This document shows, piece by piece, positions 1 through 5,910 of a stretch of DNA of 9,873 nucleotides. Within the stretch, counting starts at the first letter, position 1, and each line of letters begins with the position of its first letter. The notes under the pieces were generated by a model. It was not told where the DNA came from. It made no database searches and saw only the letters and a list, made by a program, of their open reading frames with translations. A program made the position numbers and the translations under genes. The stretch lies in contig JAQVRG010000035.1 of the NCBI GenBank assembly GCA_028701165.1, forward strand, positions 1-9,873, written 5' to 3'. The stretch comes from Eubacteriales bacterium. GTDB taxonomy: Bacteria > Bacillota > Clostridia > Christensenellales > CAG-138.

Positions 1-1
1 C

Positions 2-865
2 CTCCGCCGCCTGATCCGCAGAGCCCTTCGCTTTGCGATGCAGCTTGATATGCCGGAGGACAGCCTTGCAAAGGTCGCGGAGGCGGTCGTCGCGCAATAC
101 GGCAAATTCTACAGCGAGCTCAACGACAACGCGAAGCACATCTACGACGAGCTTGACCGCGAGGAGCTTCGCTTCCAAAAGACGCTCAAAAACGGCATGC
201 GCGAGTTCGAGCGCATCAAGGCCGGCTTTGCCGATGGCCGCATCGACGGCGCAAGCGCCTTCCGCCTTTACGACACCTTCGGCTTCCCCATCGAGTTCAC
301 CGAGGAAATGGCGCGCGAAAACGGCCTGACGGTAGACGTAAAGGGCTTTGAGGAAGCGTTTGAAAACCACCAGAAGAAATCGCAGGCGGGCGCGGAGCAG
401 CGCTTTAAGGGCGGGCTTGCGGACACCAGCGAGCAGACGGCCAAGCTGCACACCGCGACGCATCTTTTGCAGGCGGGGCTTCGCAAGGTCCTAAACGACG
501 ACACCATCAGCCAGCGCGGCTCCAACATCACGGCGGAGCGCCTTCGCTTCGACTTCAGCTTCGGCCGCAAGGTAACGCCGGAGGAGCTCAAAGAGGTAGA
601 GTCGTTCGTCAACGGGGCGATCGCCGCCGCCGCGCCCATCGTATGCGAAGAAATGACGCCGGACGAGGCGCGCGCACAGGGCGCGATCGGCCTCTTTGGC
701 GACAAATACGGCGAGCGCGTCAAGGTCTACACGATGGGCGGTTTTTCCAAGGAGATCTGCGGCGGCCCGCACGCTGCCAACACGGGCGACTTGGGAACCT
801 TCAAAATCAAAAAGGAGGAGGCCAGCAGCGCGGGCGTGCGCCGCATCAAGGCCGTATTGGAATAA
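2..865 (+). CDS. alaS: Alanyl-tRNA synthetase, compact form, 3' part (5' end outside window)
   Basis: Charges tRNA-Ala with alanine and hydrolyses mischarged Ser/Gly-tRNA-Ala in the cytosol. The reading frame is open from the window edge and begins LRRLIRRALRF, which matches the end of the AlaRS aminoacylation core (E. coli LRRIIRRAVRH). Of 287 visible residues, the helical tRNA-recognition region comes first (AFRLYDTFGFPIEFT). The editing domain follows, with HTATHLL at fragment residues 150-156 and CGGPH at 253-257, so all four presumed zinc ligands (His, His, Cys, His) are kept. Two things are odd. The stretch before HTATHLL is about 100 residues shorter than in E. coli AlaRS and lacks the beta-barrel segment with the AESGGQ motif. 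The protein also stops right after GVRRIKAVLE, so the DHHA1 and C-Ala regions are absent. CGGPH has Pro where CGGTH is usual. The next gene starts 3 nt after the stop. Identity is certain; whether this is the cell's only AlaRS cannot be seen. Confidence 0.95.
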   Translation, partial: LRRLIRRALRFAMQLDMPEDSLAKVAEAVVAQYGKFYSELNDNAKHIYDELDREELRFQKTLKNGMREFERIKAGFADGRIDGASAFRLYDTFGFPIEFTEEMARENGLTVDVKGFEEAFENHQKKSQAGAEQRFKGGLADTSEQTAKLHTATHLLQAGLRKVLNDDTISQRGSNITAERLRFDFSFGRKVTPEELKEVESFVNGAIAAAAPIVCEEMTPDEARAQGAIGLFGDKYGERVKVYTMGGFSKEICGGPHAANTGDLGTFKIKKEEASSAGVRRIKAVLE

Positions 866-868
866 GCG

Positions 869-1597
869 TTGTCGAACTGGTTTACATACGATTGGCAGGA
901 ACAGGGCGAGCCCTCGCATTGCGCGGTGGATCTCGCGCTTAGCGAACAGGGGAAGGCGGAGGATTATCCTTATGTCTTCCGCCTGTACTGCGAAGCGCCC
1001 AAGGAGATCAACGAGCGCTGCCGCCGCCACGCGAACGCGCTGCTTTCCAAGTGCGAAAAGGAGGGCTTCCTCTTTGCCGGACGGGTGGAAACGCCGCGCT
1101 GCATCCAGTTCTATTTCTACGGCAAGGCCAAGGTATCCCTTTCCTCCATCGAGTACGCCTACGCGAAGGAAAAGCTTTTGACCTGCCGCGCCGACGTGCA
1201 GGAGGACCCCTCTTGGAGCTTTTACGGCGAACAGCTTTGTCCCGACGCGGCCAAGTACCAGACCGAGCAGAACCGCGAACTGATCGCGCGCATGGCCAAG
1301 GCCGGCGATTATACGCCCGCCTCAAGGCGGGTGCGGCTGCACATCTTCTTCCCCTCCGAGCCGCTGCGCGCCATGTTTGCAGAGCAGGCGCGGCAGGCGG
1401 GTTTCGCGCTTTCCGATACGCACTTCTATCCGGAGCAGGAGCGCGCCTACGGCATCGCCATTATCCGCATCTGCACGCTGTTAAAGCCCGATGTGGACGC
1501 GCTGACCTCAAGCGCGATCTACCTTGCGCAGAATTTTGACGGCACGCTGCTTTACTGGGATGCGCCGGTCGTACCCAAGCACAGTCCGCTACGATAA
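869..1597 (+). CDS. DUF695 / RraB-like domain protein
   Basis: A soluble protein of 242 residues with no signal peptide or membrane segment. The N-terminal half (about 1-120) has the DUF695 pattern: W-x-x-Y near the start, a predicted acidic helix, then FAGRVETP and the aromatic FYFYGKA at 81-87. The second half (about 113-235) resembles the RraB-like fold: DPSWSFYGEQLCPD at 113-126, then RRVRLHIFFPS and QARQAGFAL. In proteobacteria RraB binds RNase E and modulates its activity. In Firmicutes the partner and role of DUF695-RraB proteins are unknown, so no function is assigned. The start is TTG, because the first in-frame ATG lies far inside the conserved part. No clear ribosome binding site precedes it, and the alaS stop is only 3 nt upstream, so translation is probably coupled to alaS. 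The same transcript is likely. Confidence 0.85.
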   Translation: MSNWFTYDWQEQGEPSHCAVDLALSEQGKAEDYPYVFRLYCEAPKEINERCRRHANALLSKCEKEGFLFAGRVETPRCIQFYFYGKAKVSLSSIEYAYAKEKLLTCRADVQEDPSWSFYGEQLCPDAAKYQTEQNRELIARMAKAGDYTPASRRVRLHIFFPSEPLRAMFAEQARQAGFALSDTHFYPEQERAYGIAIIRICTLLKPDVDALTSSAIYLAQNFDGTLLYWDAPVVPKHSPLR

Positions 1598-1600
1598 ACG

Positions 1601-1704
1601 CTTCGCTTTCATGCAAGCTCGTTTGACCTTGCACGAGTTTCAAGCTGCAACTGTTTGTGCGCGCTGCGCCGATTGCGAATTGAGAATGCGCGCCCCGAAC
1701 CCCA
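1601..1704. repeat. Degraded intergenic palindromic repeat, copy A
   Basis: This non-coding stretch after the DUF695 gene shares blocks, in the same order, with the larger element at 8221-8415. The blocks are GTTTCAA (1637-1643), followed closely by a CTGTT block and a GC-rich imperfect palindrome, and then CGCCCCGAACCCC (1691-1703), an exact 13-base match to 8395-8407. It holds weak hairpins (CTCGT/ACGAG at 1618-1637) and appears to be a shortened, diverged copy. No open frame with coding character is seen. Confidence 0.5.
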
Positions 1705-1706
1705 AA

Positions 1707-1730
1707 GAAACGATGAGGTTTCATATTTTT
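1707..1730 (+). terminator. Weak candidate terminator after the alaS-DUF695 pair
   Basis: A short 5-bp stem (GAAAC 1707-1711 with GTTTC 1718-1722) is followed by ATATTTTTT. It is AT-rich and weak, but it is the only terminator-like structure between the DUF695 stop at 1597 and the next promoter at 1763. Confidence 0.3.
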
Positions 1731-1762
1731 TCACATTTTCTCCTTAATTTTTTTGTCAGACA

Positions 1763-1791
1763 TTGACAAGCAGCGTCAAAGCGGCTATAAT
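1763..1791 (+). promoter_or_regulatory. Consensus sigma-A promoter of the lysine riboswitch transcript
   Basis: TTGACA (1763-1768), a 17-nt spacer, and TATAAT (1786-1791) match the vegetative consensus at every position. Transcription would start near 1798, about 40 nt before the P1 stem of the riboswitch. High basal strength suits a gene controlled by premature termination. Confidence 0.92.
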
Positions 1792-1834
1792 GCGCCATAA
1801 GTGGCATGGATATGCTCTTTGCAAATTTCATACG

Positions 1835-2015
1835 GAGTCGATAGAGGCGCGGCGCGCAATAGTACCATGGCTGAGTCCGCAAGGGACGTTTAAGGCCGTG
1901 CGAAAGGGCAAGCCGCCGAAGCGAAAGCTTTCTTGCGGGCTTTTCGCTGGGCAAACGGAAAACATCCGTTTGACTGTCACAATGGCATCAGTACATTGTG
2001 GAGCGCTATTGTTCG
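1835..2015 (+). ncRNA. Lysine riboswitch (L box / LYS element) aptamer
   Basis: A cis-acting RNA that binds L-lysine. Conserved core segments appear in order: GATAGAGGCGCGG from 1840, AGTA (1861-1864), GCCGAAG (1915-1921), GCTGG (1946-1950) and CTGTCAC (1974-1980). The helices can be paired by eye. P1 is CGATAG 1839-1844 with CTATTG 2006-2011. An arm within P2 is GTCC 1875-1878 with GGAC 1884-1887. Another arm is AGCGAAAGC 1920-1928 with GCTTTTCGCT 1939-1948. The next is CAAACGG 1952-1958 with CCGTTTG 1966-1972, and the last is CACAATG 1978-1984 with CATTGTG 1994-2000. This matches the five-helix junction of known lysine riboswitches. It lies between a sigma-A promoter and an intrinsic terminator and controls the downstream NhaC-family gene. 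Confidence 0.95.
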
Positions 2016-2054
2016 CTATATATGCTATGCGTGTGTGGCCGGTGCAATCGCTCC
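2000..2054 (+). promoter_or_regulatory. Predicted antiterminator of the lysine riboswitch
   Basis: GGAGCG (2000-2005) plus ATTG (2008-2011) can pair with CAATCGCTCC (2045-2054), leaving a CT bulge at 2006-2007. This gives ten base pairs. The left strand overlaps the 3' strand of P1 (2006-2011). The right strand covers the terminator loop and the first two bases of its 3' arm. Lysine-stabilised P1 would therefore block the antiterminator and let the terminator form. The pairing is read from the sequence; the mechanism is inferred from the known L-box logic. Confidence 0.7.
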
Positions 2055-2066
2055 GGCCACTTTTTT
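2035..2066 (+). terminator. Riboswitch-controlled intrinsic terminator
   Basis: A perfect 8-bp stem, GTGGCCGG (2035-2042) with CCGGCCAC (2053-2060), has a 10-nt loop and is followed directly by TTTTTT (2061-2066). It lies downstream of the lysine aptamer and 45 nt before the carrier start codon, so it acts as the expression platform, with lysine switching expression off. Confidence 0.93.
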
Positions 2067-2111
2067 CGCGCGTACGGGCGCGCACATTATTTCTTTGGAG
2101 GTATCATTCTC

Positions 2112-3722
2112 ATGACGCATCTTTCCACCCGGCGTAAGCTCCTGCTCGCCATCATGATCGTTCTCATGGTGTGCGTAAGCGCTGTCGCGCTCGCGGCAGA
2201 CGGCGAGGAATACGCAAGCCCGCTGTACTCGACCTTCTGGTCTCTCGTCCCCCCCATCGTGGCGATCGCTTTGGCGCTCATCACGAAGGAGGTCTACTCC
2301 TCCCTGTTCTGCGGCATCCTCATGGGCGCGCTGCTCTACTCCGGCTTCAATCTGGAGCTGGCGCTGACCACGCTCGTGCAGGACGGCTTCATCTCGAACC
2401 TGTCGGACAGCTGGAACGTGGGCATTTTGATGTTCCTCGTCATCCTCGGCATTTTCGTGGTGCTGATGAACCGCGCGGGCGGCTCCGCCGCCTATGGCCG
2501 CTGGGCGCGCAAGAAGATCAAAACCAGAGAGCAGGCGACGCTTGCGACCTTCCTCTTGGGCGTGTTGATCTTTGTGGACGACTACTTCAACTGCCTCACC
2601 GTAGGCTCCGTCATGCGCCCCGTCACGGATGAGTACGGCGTATCCCGCGCCAAGCTCTCCTATATCATCGACGCGACGGCCGCGCCCATCTGCATGATCG
2701 CCCCCATCTCAAGCTGGGCGGCGGCGGTCACGGGCGTTGTGGAGGGCGTGGACGGTTTGACCCTGTTCATCAACGCGATCCCCTACAACTTCTATTCCAT
2801 CCTCACCATCGTCATGATCATCACCATCACGCTGATGAAGTTCGACTACGGCCCCATGAAGTTGCATGAAGACAACGCCAAGAAGGGCGATCTGTTCACC
2901 ACGGACGCGCGTCCCTACGGCGAAGCGGAAGATGAGGACTTCAACGAAAACGGCCGCGTATTCGATCTGCTCATCCCCATGATCGTGCTGATCGTATGCT
3001 GCGTCCTCGGCATGATCTACACCGGCGGCTTCTTCGCGGGTGAAACCTTCATCAATTCCTTTGCAAACTGCGACGCGGCCTTCGGCCTTGCCATCGGCTC
3101 CGCTGTGGCGCTGCTGTTCACCTGCGTCTACTTCGTTTGCCGCAGAGTTCTCACCTTCAAGCAGGTTGCTTCCTCCATCCCCGACGGGTTTAAGACCATG
3201 GTGCCCGCGATCCTCATCCTCGCCATGGCGTGGGGCATCAAGTCCATGACGGGGCTGTTGGGCGCGGATGTGTTCGTAGCCGGCATCGTGGAACGGAGCG
3301 CAAACGGTCTTGCGGCCTTCCTTCCCGCCATCATCTTCCTCGTGGCGCTCGGCCTTTCCTTCTCCACCGGCACGAGCTGGGGCACGTTTGGTATCCTTCT
3401 CCCCATCGTGACGGCCTGCATCCCCGCGGAGAGCACGCTGCTCATCATTGGCGTTTCGGCTTGCTTGGCGGGCGCTGTGTGCGGCGATCACTGCTCCCCC
3501 ATCTCGGATACCACCATCATGGCCTCCACGGGCGGCCAGTGCGACCATGTGAACCACGTTTCTACCCAGCTTCCCTACGCGATGACCGTTGCGGGCGTTT
3601 CCTTCGTCTGCTACATCCTCGCGGGCGTGATGCAGAGCATCGTCGTGCTCCCCATCTCCATCGTGCTGATGATCGCAACGCTTGTTGTGATCAAGAAGCT
3701 CACTGCCAAGAAAGCCGCCTGA
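2112..3722 (+). CDS. lysW: NhaC-family carrier, probable lysine transporter (LysW type)
   Basis: An integral membrane carrier of 536 residues from the NhaC Na+/H+ antiporter superfamily. Residues 8-28 form a hydrophobic leader ending ALAA, resembling a signal peptide or extra N-terminal helix, followed by about eleven hydrophobic segments. Family signatures are VDDYFN (155-160), IDATAAPICMIAPISSWAAAV (186-206), TGTSWGTFGILLPI (419-432), CGDHCSPISDTTIMAS (457-472) and QCDHVNHV (476-483). A hydrophilic loop lies at about 245-282. The ATG at 2112 was chosen because GGAGGT (2097-2102) sits 9 nt upstream; in-frame starts further up would lie inside the riboswitch. Annotation by similarity alone would say Na+/H+ antiporter. 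The lysine riboswitch upstream argues for Na+- or H+-coupled lysine uptake, as proposed for LysW carriers from comparative work on lysine riboswitches. Carrier family is certain; the lysine substrate is a strong inference. Confidence 0.88.
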   Translation: MTHLSTRRKLLLAIMIVLMVCVSAVALAADGEEYASPLYSTFWSLVPPIVAIALALITKEVYSSLFCGILMGALLYSGFNLELALTTLVQDGFISNLSDSWNVGILMFLVILGIFVVLMNRAGGSAAYGRWARKKIKTREQATLATFLLGVLIFVDDYFNCLTVGSVMRPVTDEYGVSRAKLSYIIDATAAPICMIAPISSWAAAVTGVVEGVDGLTLFINAIPYNFYSILTIVMIITITLMKFDYGPMKLHEDNAKKGDLFTTDARPYGEAEDEDFNENGRVFDLLIPMIVLIVCCVLGMIYTGGFFAGETFINSFANCDAAFGLAIGSAVALLFTCVYFVCRRVLTFKQVASSIPDGFKTMVPAILILAMAWGIKSMTGLLGADVFVAGIVERSANGLAAFLPAIIFLVALGLSFSTGTSWGTFGILLPIVTACIPAESTLLIIGVSACLAGAVCGDHCSPISDTTIMASTGGQCDHVNHVSTQLPYAMTVAGVSFVCYILAGVMQSIVVLPISIVLMIATLVVIKKLTAKKAA

Positions 3723-3776
3723 CCCGGCCAGTGCCTTCTTGCGGAGCGAGAAACGATGAAAAAGCAACAACCGTGA

Positions 3777-3805
3777 TTGACAAGTGCAGCCTCATATTTT
3801 ATGAT
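3777..3805 (+). promoter_or_regulatory. Sigma-A promoter for the GlsB-type gene
   Basis: TTGACA (3777-3782), a 17-nt spacer and TATGAT (3800-3805) form a near-consensus promoter with a start near 3812 and a leader of about 43 nt to the ATG at 3855. The -10 lies between the two arms of the inverted repeat 3784-3815, so a protein bound to that repeat, or the hairpin itself, would overlap the promoter. Confidence 0.75.
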
Positions 3806-3824
3806 GGGGCTGCACGATTTTATT
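3784..3824 (+). terminator. Hairpin terminator of the NhaC-family carrier gene, overlapping a promoter
   Basis: GTGCAGCC (3784-3791) pairs with GGCTGCAC (3808-3815), extended by TCAT (3792-3795) with ATGA (3801-3804) and a bulge, and is followed by the T-rich GATTTTATT. It lies 62 nt after the carrier stop codon. The T-run is interrupted, so its strength is uncertain. It may instead or also be an operator for the overlapping promoter. Confidence 0.6.
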
Positions 3825-3854
3825 GAGGGCGTACGCCCTGTGAAAGGAGTTTTT

Positions 3855-4115
3855 ATGCTTTCTTTTTTGATTTCCCTTGTCATCGGCGCCGTGATCGGCT
3901 GGCTTGCAAGCCTCATCATGAAAACGGACGGCGGGCTTCTGCGCAACATCATCGTGGGTATTGTCGGCAGCGCCTTGGGCAGCTGGCTTGCGGGGCTCGC
4001 GGGACTCAATCCCTCCGGCACGATCGCGTCGCTGCTCATCGACGTGGCGGGCGCTTGCCTGCTGATCTTCCTCGTGGGTCTTATTTTCGGCAAGAAGGGG
4101 AAGAAGCGCAAATAA
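3855..4115 (+). CDS. GlsB/YeaQ/YmgE-family stress-response membrane protein
   Basis: A small membrane protein of 86 residues with three hydrophobic segments (about 2-21, 32-52 and 60-80) and a lysine-rich tail (GKKGKKRK). The glycine-rich pattern IGAVIGWLASLIMK, then NIIVGIVGSALGSWLAG, is typical of the GlsB/YeaQ/YmgE (transglycosylase-associated) family. In Gram-positive bacteria members are linked to general stress response and often occur near Asp23/GlsA-type proteins; none is in this window. The molecular activity is unknown. The start is fixed by AGGAG (3845-3849), 5 nt before the ATG. The gene has its own promoter (3777-3805) and stands alone, ending 65 nt before the convergent cysteine-rich gene. 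Confidence 0.9.
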   Translation: MLSFLISLVIGAVIGWLASLIMKTDGGLLRNIIVGIVGSALGSWLAGLAGLNPSGTIASLLIDVAGACLLIFLVGLIFGKKGKKRK

Positions 4116-4127
4116 CGCAAATAGCGC

Positions 4128-4161
4128 AAAAAAGGGGCGCGCCATTTTCGACGGCGCGCCC
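4128..4161 (-). terminator. Intrinsic terminator between convergent genes
   Basis: A perfect 9-bp GC stem (4135-4143 with 4153-4161, 9-nt loop) is flanked on the left by six A residues (4128-4133). Read on the - strand this gives a hairpin followed by a run of U, ending the CNNM-glnA operon. On the + strand the downstream side (TCACTATACCC) is not T-rich, so it would be weaker for the GlsB gene. Confidence 0.85.
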
Positions 4162-4179
4162 TCACTATACCCTTTTCGC

Positions 4180-4440
4180 TTACTTTTTCTTCGCCAACGC
4201 CGCAAGTGCTGCAAAGCGCGCGTTGATCGCGTCGTAGTTCTCGCGCCTGTGCGGTAACAGGCAGGCGCTGCAATCCTTCACGCCCTTTTGCGTATAGGAA
4301 AAGTCGCCGCCGCAGTCCTCCCCCAGCGCGTAAAGCGGGCAGTAGCAGAACAAGCAGTTGAAGTCCGCCGCGTCCGCCGTTTTGTGGCAAGGGAAGTATT
4401 CGCAGGCCGTATGGCTGAAGAACTTGTAGTTACAGGTCAT
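4180..4440 (-). CDS. Cysteine-rich small domain protein (putative zinc-binding)
   Basis: A protein of 86 residues with nine cysteines (3, 13, 18, 29, 32, 34, 43, 57, 60) and histidines at 10, 19 and 64. The pattern YKFFSHTACEYFPCHK, then FNCLFCYCPLYALG, CGG, and KDCSACLLPHR matches the 'cysteine-rich small domain' family, whose members are thought to bind metal but lack a known function. The C-terminus is an Ala/Lys-rich helix. The ATG lies inside glnA, and the two frames overlap by 11 nt (4430-4440). No good ribosome binding site is seen before it, so translation is probably coupled to glnA. A terminator follows 19 nt after the stop. Zinc or iron binding is likely from the residues, but this is inference. 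Confidence 0.88.
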   Translation of the reverse strand: MTCNYKFFSHTACEYFPCHKTADAADFNCLFCYCPLYALGEDCGGDFSYTQKGVKDCSACLLPHRRENYDAINARFAALAALAKKK

Positions 4441-5860
4441 AATACGCTTTGTATTCAGCAGCCGTCGGCATAAGGTCGATCGCGGCCATCTCCGCGCGCT
4501 TGCGCGAAAGCCAAAGCTGCACGAGCGTTTCCGAGAACACGCCGCCCGTAAGCAGAAACTCGTGGTCGAGCTCCAGCGCGTCCAGCGCGCGGCGCAGCGA
4601 CGTCGGCAAGCCTTGGAGCTGCTTTCTTTCCGCCTCGCCCAGCGCAAACAGGTTCATATCGTAAGGGCCCCAGCCGCGCTCCACCGGATCGATCCTGTTC
4701 TTTACGCCGTCCAGTCCCGCCATGAGGATCGCGGCGTATGCGTAGTACGGATTGCAGGTGCCGTCCGGACTTCTAAGCTCAAAGCGCTTGTGCATGGGGG
4801 ATTTGGCGTACGCGGGCACACGGATGACGGCGCTGCGGTTGGCGGTGGCGAACCCGCGCGTCACGGGCGCTTCATAGCCGGGGATCAGGCGCTTATAGGA
4901 ATTCGTGGAGGGATTGGTGATGGCGCAAAGCGCGTTGATATGCAAAAGCAAGCCGCCCATGAAATACATCGCAAATTTCGAGAGCTGCGCGTAGCCGTCC
5001 GCGTCGTAGAACAAGGGCTGTCCATCCTTAAAAAGATGTATGTGCACGTGCATGCCGTTGCCCGCCTCCTGATAGACAGGCTTGGGAAGGAAGGTGGCGG
5101 TCTTGCCGGCGCGCTTGGCCTCGTTTTTGACGACATACTTAACGATCATCGTGTCGTCCGCCATGTCGAGCACGTCGCCCAGCTCCGTTTCGATCTCCAT
5201 CTGCCCGCAGCCGCCCACCTCGTGATGATGATACTTGATGGGCACGCCCAGCCTTTCGAGCGTCATGCACATCGTGCCGCGCAGATCGCTGTTGACGTCC
5301 TGCGGCAAACATATGTGATATCCGCCCTTATGCGGGGTTTTGTAGCCGTCGTTGGGAAAGGGCGCGCCGTCCGTCCACTCGGCCTGCCGCGTCGTCACCT
5401 CAAAACCGTTGGAGTGCGGCATGGTTTCATAGCGCACGTTATCGAATACATGGAACTCGAATTCCGGGCCTATGATCATCTGATCGGCAATGCCCGATTC
5501 CCGCATAAAATTCACCGCGCGCTTGAGCACGTTGCGCGGGTACTGGTCAAAGGGCGTGTTGTGCTTGGGCTCAAGCACCATCACGTCGCCGATCATGGAA
5601 AGGGTGCTGATCTGCGCGAAGGGCTCGACGCAGGCCGTACTGAGGTCGGGGATAAACGCCATGTCGCTTCTTTCCACCGGCGCGTAGCCGTAGTTGGAGC
5701 CGTCGAAGCCTATGCCGTAGGTCATGGTGTTTTCGTCCAGCCTGTGCGCGGGTATGGTGATATGCCGCCAGCGCCCGTTGATATCCACGACCTTAAAATC
5801 CACCATCTTCACATCGTTTTCGGCAATGAATGCCTGTGCTTCCGCCAAGTTGTTGAACAT
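4430..5860 (-). CDS. glnA: Glutamine synthetase, type I
   Basis: Makes glutamine from glutamate, ammonia and ATP, normally as a cytosolic dodecamer needing Mg2+ or Mn2+. The 476 residues show the whole family pattern: the beta-grasp N-domain with FDGSNYG (52-58; Asp53 equals E. coli Asp50), metal ligands in GPEFEF (131-136), HHHEVGGCGQMEIE (211-224), NGMHVHIHL (268-276), the flap NPSTNSYKRLIPGYEAPV (316-333) and RFELRSPDG (359-367). The extra segment at about 142-178 resembles the insert of the beta subtype. At the adenylylation site, E. coli NLYDLPPEE is here NLFALGEAE, so Tyr is replaced by Phe405 and adenylylation at this site is not possible. AAGGAG (complement of 5867-5872) lies 6 nt before the ATG. 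It follows the CorC-type gene by 50 nt without an obvious promoter and is probably in that operon. Confidence 0.95.
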   Translation of the reverse strand: MFNNLAEAQAFIAENDVKMVDFKVVDINGRWRHITIPAHRLDENTMTYGIGFDGSNYGYAPVERSDMAFIPDLSTACVEPFAQISTLSMIGDVMVLEPKHNTPFDQYPRNVLKRAVNFMRESGIADQMIIGPEFEFHVFDNVRYETMPHSNGFEVTTRQAEWTDGAPFPNDGYKTPHKGGYHICLPQDVNSDLRGTMCMTLERLGVPIKYHHHEVGGCGQMEIETELGDVLDMADDTMIVKYVVKNEAKRAGKTATFLPKPVYQEAGNGMHVHIHLFKDGQPLFYDADGYAQLSKFAMYFMGGLLLHINALCAITNPSTNSYKRLIPGYEAPVTRGFATANRSAVIRVPAYAKSPMHKRFELRSPDGTCNPYYAYAAILMAGLDGVKNRIDPVERGWGPYDMNLFALGEAERKQLQGLPTSLRRALDALELDHEFLLTGGVFSETLVQLWLSRKRAEMAAIDLMPTAAEYKAYYDL

Positions 5861-5891
5861 GCAGTTCTCCTTCGTAAAATGAATATGATTG

Positions 5892-5906
5892 CGCCCGGCT
5901 CGGGCG
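5892..5906 (-). other. GC hairpin between the CorC-type gene and glnA
   Basis: CGCCCG and CGGGCG form a perfect 6-bp stem with a 3-nt loop, 4 nt after the CNNM-CorC stop codon and about 20 nt before the glnA ribosome binding site. No U-run follows on the - strand, so it is not a good terminator. It could act as an mRNA processing or stability element in a shared transcript. Confidence 0.4.
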
Positions 5907-5910
5907 AAAA

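Noticed and set aside
1998..2111. Extended N-terminus of the NhaC-family carrier starting at 1998
   Set aside because: The start would sit in the riboswitch P5 stem and upstream of its terminator. The GGAGGT at 2097-2102 clearly serves the ATG at 2112.
1763..2137. A 124-codon open frame on the + strand across the carrier's upstream region
   Set aside because: It would begin inside the promoter and run through the lysine riboswitch and terminator, whose conserved elements explain this DNA fully.
2709..3770. A 353-codon open frame on the - strand
   Set aside because: It is antisense to the NhaC-family carrier, with a His/Asp/Gly/Glu-rich composition and no domain pattern. The + strand protein is unmistakable.
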